In this document: one piece after another, positions 27,977 to 36,586 of the stretch
How the letters are laid out: each line of letters begins with the position of its first letter
Position numbering within the stretch: the stretch's first letter is position 1
DNA from: RQOF01 sp964461135
GTDB taxonomy: Bacteria > Calditrichota > Calditrichia > RBG-13-44-9
DNA length: 64,000 nt
Assembly (NCBI GenBank): GCA_964461135.1
Contig: CAYWTB010000017.1
Span: forward strand, 1 to 64,000
Direction: 5' to 3'
The notes under the pieces: generated by a model
The model's database searches: none
The model's input: only the letters and a program-made list of their open reading frames with translations
What the model was told of the DNA's origin: nothing
Program-made: the position numbers and the translations under genes

Positions 27977-29140
27977 ATGAATATTCTACTTATCAGTTTT
28001 GAATTTCCCCCACAGCCTGGTGGCATAGGGACATATAGTTATCAGATTGCAAAAAATCTACATTATCTTAATAACAATATAACAGCTTTAGTTAATACAA
28101 ATTTAATGTCTAGAGACGAGGTTGAAAAATTTGACAATTTCCAGGAATTCAACATTATAAGATTTAAAAATTATAAGAATAAAGTTTTTAAAATTATACA
28201 CAGAATATTCTTTTCATGCAAAGTCTTTGAATCTAAAAAATATGATTTAATTTTTATTACTTATTCTCATGCTGGTATTATTGGAATAATTGGGAAATAT
28301 TTATATAAAATTCCATACATTATGATGGGTCATGGTTCCGAATTTTTATATAAAAATAGATATTTGAATTTTTTTATTAGGTTATTTTTTAACTGTTCTG
28401 ATTTAATTTTTGCAAATTCTAAATTCACAGCAGACTTAATGAGAAATAGAGGTATAATTAATAAAAATTTGAAGGTTATTCCATTAGGAGCCGATGAAAA
28501 ACTTTATGATAAAAATAGATATAATCCCGATTTGTTAAAGAAGAAATACGGTTTTGAGAAAAGACAAATCATTTTAACAGTGGGAAATCTATCGATAAGA
28601 AAGGGGCATAAGTATGTTATTGAGGCAGTACAGATCTTAAAAGATGATTTTCCAAATATTCTTTATTTAATTATTGGGAGGGGAAAAGAAAGAGAATATT
28701 TAGAGAGCTTAATCGAAAAATATAATTTACATGATTATGTTAAAATAATTGGATTTGTATCCACAGAATTGCTTCCAGAATATTATGCATTGTGCGACTT
28801 TTTCATTTTGAATAGTACTAAAGCACCAAATGGGGATGTTGAAGGTTTTGGCATTGTGCTTGTTGAAAGCGGTTTGATGGGTAAACCGGTAATTGGAACA
28901 AAGGGTTGTGGTATAGTTGAAATTATAGAACATAACAAAACTGGTTTATTAATAGAAAAGGATAGCATAAAAGATACCACTTCTGCTATTAGGGTCTTAT
29001 TAAAAGATGTAAAACTCAGAAAATCATTTGGCCAAAATTTCTATTTAAAGGCTATAAAAACACTGACATGGAAAGCTGTGGCTCATAACACAAACAATGA
29101 AATTAATTCATATTTTGCTAAATATTCCACAAAAAATTAG
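27977..29140 (+). CDS. Glycosyltransferase family 4
   Basis: A 387-residue GT-B fold sugar transferase. The N-terminal glycine-rich acceptor loop PPQPGGIGTYSYQIAKNL and the C-terminal donor-site block EGFGIVLVESGLMGKPVIG, with its E-x7-E pattern, are typical of GT4. The middle segment ILTVGNLSIRKGHKYVIEA marks the start of the second Rossmann domain. The sugar transferred is unknown. It starts six bases after the flippase gene. Confidence 0.85.
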   Translation: MNILLISFEFPPQPGGIGTYSYQIAKNLHYLNNNITALVNTNLMSRDEVEKFDNFQEFNIIRFKNYKNKVFKIIHRIFFSCKVFESKKYDLIFITYSHAGIIGIIGKYLYKIPYIMMGHGSEFLYKNRYLNFFIRLFFNCSDLIFANSKFTADLMRNRGIINKNLKVIPLGADEKLYDKNRYNPDLLKKKYGFEKRQIILTVGNLSIRKGHKYVIEAVQILKDDFPNILYLIIGRGKEREYLESLIEKYNLHDYVKIIGFVSTELLPEYYALCDFFILNSTKAPNGDVEGFGIVLVESGLMGKPVIGTKGCGIVEIIEHNKTGLLIEKDSIKDTTSAIRVLLKDVKLRKSFGQNFYLKAIKTLTWKAVAHNTNNEINSYFAKYSTKN

Positions 29141-29147
29141 TAGTGCA

Positions 29148-31403
29148 ATGCCCTTCAAAATTTTATTTTTTGCTAATACTTCATTCATCGGTGGCGCCGA
29201 ACGAAATATTTTAGATCTTGCGAATAAATTAAATGAAAAAGGTCATGATATATCTATTGCAAGCTTAGAAAGAGGCGGTCCTTTATTAAAAATGGCAAAG
29301 ATTAATGGAATCAGGACATTTGATCCTGATTTCAAATATTATTTTAGCCTTTCTTATATAAAGAATATATATTCTTTTTTAAAATTAAATAATTTTGACT
29401 TTATTTTTATATATGGTCTAAAATTAAAAGTTATTCTAATACCTTTAGCCTTTTATCATAGAAAACTGGTAATTATTTCTATGATCTTAGGACTTGATGT
29501 TTGGAAAAAGAATGTTCGTATAATTGTAGAAAAAATATTGATACCTTTCACCTCATTTTGGATCTCAAACTCCATTGCAGCAAAAGAAAATTCCATTAGA
29601 AGGGAAGGTACACCCCAGGATCTTATTTATGTAATTTACAACGGATTACCTATAAATTGTGGTATTAAAAATAAAACAAAAAAAAAGGAAAAGAGAAAAG
29701 ATTTTAAAATCATAACTCTAGCAAATATTCAAAAAAACAAGGGGCATTACTTCTTTTTGAAAGTTATAAAAAAGGTAATAGAAATTGATCCGAATATAAC
29801 TTTTAATTTTATTGGTAAAGATTTTACAAATGGTGAGATTCAGAAAGAAATTAAACGGTTTCAATTAGAAAATAATGTTTCTTTATCCGGATTTATTTTT
29901 GATGTGCGATCTTATATACATAATTATGATCTAATGGTTTTACCTTCATTTTCTGAAAGTCTTCCAACTTCTATTATTGAATGTATGCTTGAAGGAGTAC
30001 CTGTACTTGCAACAAGAGTAGGTGGTATTCCTGAAATTATTAAAAATGAAAAAACAGGATGGCTTGTAGAAGCAGGTGATGAAGAATCCTTTATAAAGAA
30101 AATTATTACCATAAAATACAACGAGAAAAAAAGAAATGAAATTTCAAATAATGCTTATTTATATGCAATTAATAAATTTAATATTGACAAAATATCTACT
30201 GATTACGAAAGATTATTGCAATTATATATTCCAAAAAAGGACGCGTCCAAGAACAAATTCAGAATTATGAGGGTTCAATCCCGAATTGTAGTAGGTGGAC
30301 CGGCCCTGCACACCATTCTGCTCTCCCGGGCTTTGAATAATGATCGCTTCCAGACGGTGCTGGTGGGTGGTGCTAACAAATCTTCAGAAAAAAGCCTAGT
30401 AAAGGCTGCCAGGAATCAAAATATCAGATGTTTTATAATTCCTGAAATGGCCAGGGAAATTCATTTCTATGATGACATTATTTCTTTTATTAAACTTTAT
30501 CGGCTAATCAAAAGAGTGAAACCTGATATTTTTCACTCCCATACCTCGAAAGGTGGGGCCATTGGACGGTTGGCTGCCTATTTGGCCGGGGTTCCGATAA
30601 TTTTTCATACATTCCATGGCCATATATTTGAAGGTTATTTCGGAAGAACGAAGAGCATTGTCTTTATATGGCTTGAAAAATTACTGGCCAGAATATCAAC
30701 CAATATTATTGTGATCAGTGAAAGTCAAAAAAAAGACATTGTAAAAAAATACAGAATAAATTCTAACCACAAGACCAAATTGATCCCGCTGGGATTCGAA
30801 TGGTCAGGTTTCTTTCACGAAGACAAAAATGTGAATTTCCGTAAACAATTCAATTTACCGGAAAATAAGTTCCTGATTGGCAGTATCGGACGGATAGTAC
30901 CCATCAAAGATCATGCACTATTTATTAAAATTGCCCACCAATTAATTCAAAAGCATCCATCAAAATTTCATTTTGTCATTATCGGTGATGGTGAACTTCG
31001 TGAAGAAATGGAAACAGACCTGGAGTTAAAAGGTATCCGAAATTATTTTACTTTCACGGGATGGTGGAATACTAATGTAAATATCTATCAAAACCTCGAT
31101 CTTCTGCTGCTTACTTCCCAAAATGAAGGTACACCTGTTGCTGTAATAGAAGCCCTGGCCTCCGGAACGCCGGTAATCGCCTCAGCTGTAGGAGGTGTGC
31201 TGGACGTCATGTCCAAATATTGTCGGGAATTTGCTGTTGCCGACAGAGATCCAGCAAAATATGTAGTGATGATCGAAAAACTTTATAATTCCAGGGTCAC
31301 TGTGCCTGCAGAGACCAGTCGGTTTATCAGAAATTATTACAGTTCCGAGAGACTGATCCGCGATATGAAAGAGCTGTACCTCCAAAGAATTAACGACTCC
31401 TGA
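29148..31403 (+). CDS. Double glycosyltransferase: two GT4 enzymes in one chain
   Basis: A 751-residue protein made of two complete GT4 enzymes in tandem. The first (about 1-365) runs from KILFFANTSFIGGAERN to a donor block around EGVPVLATRVGGIPEI. The second starts at about residue 374 with MRVQSRIVVGGPALHTILLS and carries its own donor block, NEGTPVAVIEALASGTPVIA. The first half is very AT-rich (25% GC in one sampled line) like the genes upstream. The second half is much richer (38-57% in sampled lines) like the genes downstream. The switch lies at about 30239-30267, with a 10-base palindrome GGACGCGTCC and an in-frame ATG at 30267. ATG 29148 was chosen because it gives a canonical GT4 start. 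An earlier in-frame ATG at 29097 overlaps the previous gene. Confidence 0.82.
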   Translation: MPFKILFFANTSFIGGAERNILDLANKLNEKGHDISIASLERGGPLLKMAKINGIRTFDPDFKYYFSLSYIKNIYSFLKLNNFDFIFIYGLKLKVILIPLAFYHRKLVIISMILGLDVWKKNVRIIVEKILIPFTSFWISNSIAAKENSIRREGTPQDLIYVIYNGLPINCGIKNKTKKKEKRKDFKIITLANIQKNKGHYFFLKVIKKVIEIDPNITFNFIGKDFTNGEIQKEIKRFQLENNVSLSGFIFDVRSYIHNYDLMVLPSFSESLPTSIIECMLEGVPVLATRVGGIPEIIKNEKTGWLVEAGDEESFIKKIITIKYNEKKRNEISNNAYLYAINKFNIDKISTDYERLLQLYIPKKDASKNKFRIMRVQSRIVVGGPALHTILLSRALNNDRFQTVLVGGANKSSEKSLVKAARNQNIRCFIIPEMAREIHFYDDIISFIKLYRLIKRVKPDIFHSHTSKGGAIGRLAAYLAGVPIIFHTFHGHIFEGYFGRTKSIVFIWLEKLLARISTNIIVISESQKKDIVKKYRINSNHKTKLIPLGFEWSGFFHEDKNVNFRKQFNLPENKFLIGSIGRIVPIKDHALFIKIAHQLIQKHPSKFHFVIIGDGELREEMETDLELKGIRNYFTFTGWWNTNVNIYQNLDLLLLTSQNEGTPVAVIEALASGTPVIASAVGGVLDVMSKYCREFAVADRDPAKYVVMIEKLYNSRVTVPAETSRFIRNYYSSERLIRDMKELYLQRINDS

Positions 31404-31516
31404 TATGAAAATCCACAAATCAATCTCATAAATTACTGAATTTTAATCCATTAATTTTTAACCGATTTGAATTTTTTTTAGACTAAAAGATTTTATGTAA
31501 AAATTGCGAGAAAAGT

Positions 31517-33406
31517 ATGTGTGGTATCAATGGAATATTATCCCAAAAAAGTATTAATCACAAAGAAATTCTGCTTATGAATCAAAAAATTAATCATCGT
31601 GGCCCGGATGATGAAGGGACCTTCAAACACCAAAACATATTACTGGGTTCACGACGATTATCTATCATCGATTTACAGGATGGTCATCAACCGATTTTCA
31701 ATGAGGATAAAACTCTGGTTATTGTATTCAACGGAGAGATATATAATTATAGGGATTTACGCAAAAATTTAATTGATAAAGGTCACCATTTTAAAACGCA
31801 TTCGGATACGGAGGTTATTCTCCACCTGTATGAAGAAAAAGGAGCAGCCTGTCTGCATAAATTGAATGGAATGTTTGCTTTTGCTATTTATGATATCAGA
31901 AATAAAGAATTGTTCCTGGCCAGAGACCGTCTGGGCAAAAAACCATTGTTTTACTGGAAGGATCAGGACCAATTTGTATTTAGTTCAGAATTAAAAGCCA
32001 TTCTTCATGCCTTCCCTCTCAAGCGGTCTATCTCTGTTGAAGCACTTGAACTCTATTTCGCATTGACCTTCATACCTGCTCCCTTCACAATCTTTGAGGA
32101 CATCTTTAAATTAGAAGCCGGCCATTACATGAAAATAAGTGCTGATCTCCAATATGATATTAGTCAATACTGGAAGATTGATGGCGACGATTCCGAATCC
32201 TCTAACTCTTTAAATTTGGGAAACCATAAGAAAAAAATCATAGAATTACTCTCTGATGCGGTTGAATTGAGGATGATATCAGATGTGCCGTTAGGAGCGT
32301 TTTTAAGCGGAGGAATAGATTCTTCGATTATTGTGGGATTAATGAGTGAAATCTCCGGAAAGAAAATTCAGACCTTTACTATCGGAAATAAAGAAAAGTC
32401 ATACGATGAATCAGCAAAAGCTGAATTTGTGGCAAAATATTTTAAAACGGATCATCATACTTTTATCATACAAGATGATGATTATTTATCAATTTTAGAT
32501 CGGGCGATAAATGATTTTGATGAACCTTTTGCAGATTCTTCAGCTCTGCCAACCTACCTTGTATCAGAATTTGCCCGCCAGCAGGTAAAAGTAATATTAA
32601 CCGGGGACGGAGGAGATGAAGTTTTTGCAGGCTATAACCGCTACCTTGTATTTAAGTATCTTGAAAAATATATGCTGCTACCCTTGATAGTAAGGAACTA
32701 CATTATCAGACCAATATTCAATAATTTGCCGGTTTCCAGTAAATATAGAAAATTTGTTAAAGTTAAAAAGATTGTTAATAATGAAGGAAAAAATATTTTT
32801 GATCAATATCATGCCATGCAGCGTCTGGGATTTTCGGAAAGAGACCTGGCTGATATTTTGTTGGATAATAATAAATCAGATTACACAAGGTCCTTCGTAT
32901 ATGAAAAATATAATATGATTAATTATGCTTCAAACCTGAATAAGATTTTACAAACTGATCTTACGATAGGCCTGGAAGGTGATATGCTGGTAAAGGTAGA
33001 CAGGATGTCCATGCTGAATTCTCTGGAAGCCAGATGTCCTTTTTTGGATTACCGTTTAGTGGAATATTCTTTTAAAATTCCTGCCGAATTAAAATTATAC
33101 CATGGTCAATTAAAATACTTGTTGAAAGAGTGTTTCAGAGAAAAAATCCCGCCTGGGATTTTAGCTGCGCCTAAACAGGGTTTTGAAATACCAATCGGAA
33201 ATTTTATCAGCAATCAATTACAGCCTAAAATCCAAAATTTTTTAAAGTCCGATCTCTTAAATACTTTAAGATTGGTTGATTTAAATAAAATAACAAAAAT
33301 CAATCAGAAACATCTGTTAGGAATTGATAAATCTTTTCAGCTATGGACCTTTTTTGTTTTCGCTAATTGGGTGGAAAATTTCCAGAATTTTATCGAAATA
33401 AAATAA
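31517..33406 (+). CDS. asnB: Asparagine synthase (glutamine-hydrolysing) family protein
   Basis: A 629-residue amidotransferase. Cys2, exposed after Met removal in MCGINGILS, is the glutaminase nucleophile. HRGPDDEG, FNGEIYN and SDTEV complete that domain. The synthetase half has the PP-loop SGGIDSS at 264-270. It could make asparagine. Because it sits inside a polysaccharide locus, it could instead amidate a uronic acid sugar, as WbpS-type proteins are thought to do. The sequence does not decide. It is separated by 295 bases from the sugar-nucleotide genes that follow. Confidence 0.85.
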   Translation: MCGINGILSQKSINHKEILLMNQKINHRGPDDEGTFKHQNILLGSRRLSIIDLQDGHQPIFNEDKTLVIVFNGEIYNYRDLRKNLIDKGHHFKTHSDTEVILHLYEEKGAACLHKLNGMFAFAIYDIRNKELFLARDRLGKKPLFYWKDQDQFVFSSELKAILHAFPLKRSISVEALELYFALTFIPAPFTIFEDIFKLEAGHYMKISADLQYDISQYWKIDGDDSESSNSLNLGNHKKKIIELLSDAVELRMISDVPLGAFLSGGIDSSIIVGLMSEISGKKIQTFTIGNKEKSYDESAKAEFVAKYFKTDHHTFIIQDDDYLSILDRAINDFDEPFADSSALPTYLVSEFARQQVKVILTGDGGDEVFAGYNRYLVFKYLEKYMLLPLIVRNYIIRPIFNNLPVSSKYRKFVKVKKIVNNEGKNIFDQYHAMQRLGFSERDLADILLDNNKSDYTRSFVYEKYNMINYASNLNKILQTDLTIGLEGDMLVKVDRMSMLNSLEARCPFLDYRLVEYSFKIPAELKLYHGQLKYLLKECFREKIPPGILAAPKQGFEIPIGNFISNQLQPKIQNFLKSDLLNTLRLVDLNKITKINQKHLLGIDKSFQLWTFFVFANWVENFQNFIEIK

Positions 33407-33701
33407 TATAGCATGCAATTATAATCTTTGTACTGTTGTCTCATTGTTCACAAATAATATGTCGCAGAATACTCTAATAAAATTATCTGGAAAATTTTAA
33501 TTTTGAGCAGTACTGAAATAACCGGATATAAAACGAAAACTTATCTTTCAATAAATTAAGAATCCGTTCTGATTATGATTTATTCTCTGATTTTTAGTTT
33601 GGGTTATTTTTTAAAAAAACCGTTATCATTAAAATAATTATCACTTTTCGCAAGATATATCTGGTCATAAATTACACTCCGTACTTAAACATCTATACAA
33701 A

Positions 33702-34817
33702 ATGCATATACCTTTTGTTGATCTTAAACAACAATACCTTTCAATTCAGCGGGAAATAAAGCAGGAACTGGAAAACGTCTGCCAGAATGCCAGCTTCGTA
33801 CTGGGGCCTTTTGTCAGGACTTTTGAGGAAAATTTTTCAAAATTTATAGGGATTAAACATACCATCGGCCTGAATTCCGGCACCTCCGCGGTTCAGTTGG
33901 CGGTGCAATCTTTCATTTCACCCGGTGATGAAGTAATTACGGTCCCCAATACGTTTATCGCCACTACCGAAGCCATTACCGCCGCCGGGGGCAAAGTAGT
34001 TTTTGTGGATATTGAAGGAGAATCCTTCAATATGGATCCGGCAAAACTGGAATCTGCGATTACACCCAGAACGAAAGTCATTGTCCCGGTCCATCTCTTC
34101 GGTCAACCGGCCGACATGGATCCGATCCTGGAAATCGCCCACAAACATAAAGTATTTGTGGTTGAAGATGCTGCCCAGGCCCATGGTGCGGAATACAATG
34201 GGAGAAAAGCAGGAAGTCTTGGTACGGCCGCGGCATTTTCGTTTTATCCCGGAAAAAATCTGGGTGCCTATGGCGAGGGAGGCGCCATTACAACCAATTC
34301 AGATGATATTGCCGGCTTCGTTAAAATGTACCGAGACCATGGCTCCCGGGAAAAATATATACACGAGTTTGAAGGGCATAATATGCGCATGGAAGGATTT
34401 CAGGGTGCGATCCTGTCCGTTAAGCTGAAATATTTGGAAAAATGGAATAATGCCCGTCGCAATCATGCCAGGCTGTATAATAAATTATTAAGAGATGATC
34501 CTTCCGTAATCACGCCCTTAGAAATGAGTTATGCAAAGCATGTGTATCATCTGTATGTAATCCGGGTGCCAGACCGCGAAAAATTGCAGCAGTACCTGAA
34601 TGAAAATGGAATTAGTTCCGGATTCCATTATAAATATCCCCTGCATTTACAGAAAGCTTATCAGTACCTGGGGCATATGCAAGGTGATTTCCCGGTTACG
34701 GAAAAGGTGATGAATGAAATTATCTCCTTACCCATGTACCCGGAATTAACTGAAGATCAGATTGAGTATGTTGTGCATCATGTAAAAAAATTTCATAAAA
34801 TCAACAATTGCTCCTGA
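33702..34817 (+). CDS. DegT/DnrJ/EryC1/StrS-family sugar aminotransferase
   Basis: A 371-residue PLP enzyme that transfers an amino group to a keto-sugar nucleotide. EDAAQAHGA includes Asp156, which pairs with the cofactor ring. The Schiff-base lysine is Lys185 in FYPGKNLGAYGEGGA. NSGTSAVQLAVQ binds phosphate. It is followed by an NAD-dependent oxidoreductase and a hexapeptide acetyltransferase. That trio matches the WbpE, WbpB and WbpD steps that build the 3-acetamido group of UDP-2,3-diacetamido-glucuronic acid. The assignment to that sugar is inference from the trio. Confidence 0.88.
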   Translation: MHIPFVDLKQQYLSIQREIKQELENVCQNASFVLGPFVRTFEENFSKFIGIKHTIGLNSGTSAVQLAVQSFISPGDEVITVPNTFIATTEAITAAGGKVVFVDIEGESFNMDPAKLESAITPRTKVIVPVHLFGQPADMDPILEIAHKHKVFVVEDAAQAHGAEYNGRKAGSLGTAAAFSFYPGKNLGAYGEGGAITTNSDDIAGFVKMYRDHGSREKYIHEFEGHNMRMEGFQGAILSVKLKYLEKWNNARRNHARLYNKLLRDDPSVITPLEMSYAKHVYHLYVIRVPDREKLQQYLNENGISSGFHYKYPLHLQKAYQYLGHMQGDFPVTEKVMNEIISLPMYPELTEDQIEYVVHHVKKFHKINNCS

Positions 34818-34841
34818 CGATTTAAATTAAGAGGCTTTTAC

Positions 34842-35849
34842 ATGATAAACCTTGGTGTAATTGGGGTAGGGTATTGGGGACCTAATATTATTCGGAATGC
34901 CGTATTAAATAAACGATTTAAGATGAGTTGCTGCGCGGATTCAAAACCGGAAAGGCTAGATTATATTAGCGCTCTATATCCCACAATTAAAACTTCACCA
35001 AATTATAAAGAGATTATCGACGATTCGTCCATTGATGCGGTGGCGATATGTACCCCGGTTTTCACCCATTTTGAGATTGCTTCGGCCGTTCTGCAGGCGG
35101 GAAAGCATATTCTAATTGAAAAACCTATGACAGGAACCTCAGCGGAAGCGCAGCAGTTGCTTGAATTAGCTGAGAAAAATAAATTAAAGATATTGGTGGA
35201 TCATACCTTTCTGTTTACCGGAGCAGTACGCAAGATTAAAGAAACTATTAAAAGCGGAGAAATCGGGGATATTTATTACTTCGATTCGGTACGAGTGAAC
35301 CTGGGACTATTCCAGCATGATGTCAATGTGGTATGGGATCTGGCACCACATGATATAGCTGTCATGGATCATCTCATTGACAGGAAGGCGGAAAGTATTG
35401 TGGCAACAGGTTCGGATCACCTCGGCAATGGCCTTGAGGATGTTGCCTTTGTTACCGTTTTTTATCCGGATAATATCATTGCCCACATTCATGTGAATTG
35501 GTTATCACCGGTTAAGATCAGACAGACCCAGATCAGCGGAACCAAAAAAATGATTGTGTGGGATGACAATTCCCCCAGTGAAAAGGTTAAAATTTATGAT
35601 AAAGGAATAGAAGTCATACAGACTGCCGACCAGGTTTATAATACGCTTGTGCAATACCGCACGGGGGATATGTACTGTCCGAAAATCCCGCAGAGTGAAG
35701 CTCTGGCGGTTGAGATGGATCATTTTGCCGATTGTATTGAGAAGAACATTACACCAATATCTGATGGATATTCCGGATGGCGGGTGGTGCAAATACTGGA
35801 ATCATCCGAGAAATCGATCAAACACAGAGGCAGGGAAATCAGATTATGA
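34842..35849 (+). CDS. Gfo/Idh/MocA-family sugar-nucleotide dehydrogenase
   Basis: A 335-residue NAD(P)-dependent oxidoreductase. The Rossmann loop GVIGVGYWGPNIIRN is at the N-terminus and the catalytic lysine lies in ILIEKPMTG. The region VWDLAPHDIAVMDHL holds the conserved His of the family. The best functional match by context is WbpB/WlbA, which oxidises C3 of UDP-GlcNAc-uronate before transamination. The stop overlaps the start of the acetyltransferase (ATGA). Confidence 0.85.
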   Translation: MINLGVIGVGYWGPNIIRNAVLNKRFKMSCCADSKPERLDYISALYPTIKTSPNYKEIIDDSSIDAVAICTPVFTHFEIASAVLQAGKHILIEKPMTGTSAEAQQLLELAEKNKLKILVDHTFLFTGAVRKIKETIKSGEIGDIYYFDSVRVNLGLFQHDVNVVWDLAPHDIAVMDHLIDRKAESIVATGSDHLGNGLEDVAFVTVFYPDNIIAHIHVNWLSPVKIRQTQISGTKKMIVWDDNSPSEKVKIYDKGIEVIQTADQVYNTLVQYRTGDMYCPKIPQSEALAVEMDHFADCIEKNITPISDGYSGWRVVQILESSEKSIKHRGREIRL

Positions 35850-36313
35850 AATTTATCAGCATCAGCGATGACGTTGAACTCGGTCAGGGTGTTAAAATTT
35901 ATAATTTTGTGAACCTGTATGGATGTAAAATAGGGGACAATACCAAGATCGGAACTTTTGTGGAAATACAGAAGGGGGCCACCGTGGGTAAAAATTGCAA
36001 AATATCCAGCCATACCTTCATCTGTGAGGGGGTTCATATTGAAGATAACTGCTTTATCGGGCACAATGTGACTTTTATAAATGATAAATACCCCCGCTCC
36101 ACCAATGAAGATGGCCGCATGCAAACGGAGGAGGATTGGCAGTGTGTGCCAACCTTTGTGCGACGGGGAGCCAGCATCGGCAGTAGTGCCACCATACTCT
36201 GTGGTGTAACCATCGGGGAGAATGCCATTGTGGGTGCGGGAGCAGTCGTAACCAAAGATGTTCCCCCTAATATCACCGTGACAGGAGTACCCGCCAGGAC
36301 TATTAAAGGCTAG
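35846..36313 (+). CDS. Hexapeptide-repeat N-acetyltransferase (WbpD/WlbB-like)
   Basis: A 155-residue left-handed beta-helix enzyme, seen as hexapeptide repeats (IGDNTKIGTFVEIQKGATVG, then ASIGSSATILCGVTIGENA). The segment CFIGHNVTFINDKYPRS fits the active-site loop of WbpD-type acetyltransferases. ATG 35846 is used because it overlaps the preceding stop as ATGA, a coupled start. A longer frame from 35777 would overlap the upstream gene by over 70 bases. It likely acetylates the 3-amino group made by the aminotransferase. Confidence 0.85.
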   Translation: MKFISISDDVELGQGVKIYNFVNLYGCKIGDNTKIGTFVEIQKGATVGKNCKISSHTFICEGVHIEDNCFIGHNVTFINDKYPRSTNEDGRMQTEEDWQCVPTFVRRGASIGSSATILCGVTIGENAIVGAGAVVTKDVPPNITVTGVPARTIKG

Positions 36314-36383
36314 CTTTCGGTTATGTATTTAATTCACCTGCCCGTCACTTCGGTCAATTCAGTTTCGATGGCAGTTTCACATT

Positions 36384-36414
36384 AAAGGGGAGATCCAAAT
36401 TATCCCCTTTTTTT
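36384..36414 (+). terminator. Rho-independent terminator
   Basis: AAAGGGGA (36384-36391) pairs with TCCCCTTT (36403-36410) around an 11-base loop, followed by a T run. It ends the sugar-nucleotide gene set beginning at 33702. Confidence 0.8.
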
Positions 36415-36586
36415 CATGAATGAACAATTAACACATATCTGATGGTCTTTATTTCGAGTAATACAATTTTCGGATAGTGGTCCAACCATATCACGGAAAA
36501 TAAGGACATTCTTCTTGTTTGATTCATAATCCCTCTTTAAATTTAACTTTCGTAAATATAAGATTTGACTGAATTTCACCGTATCA

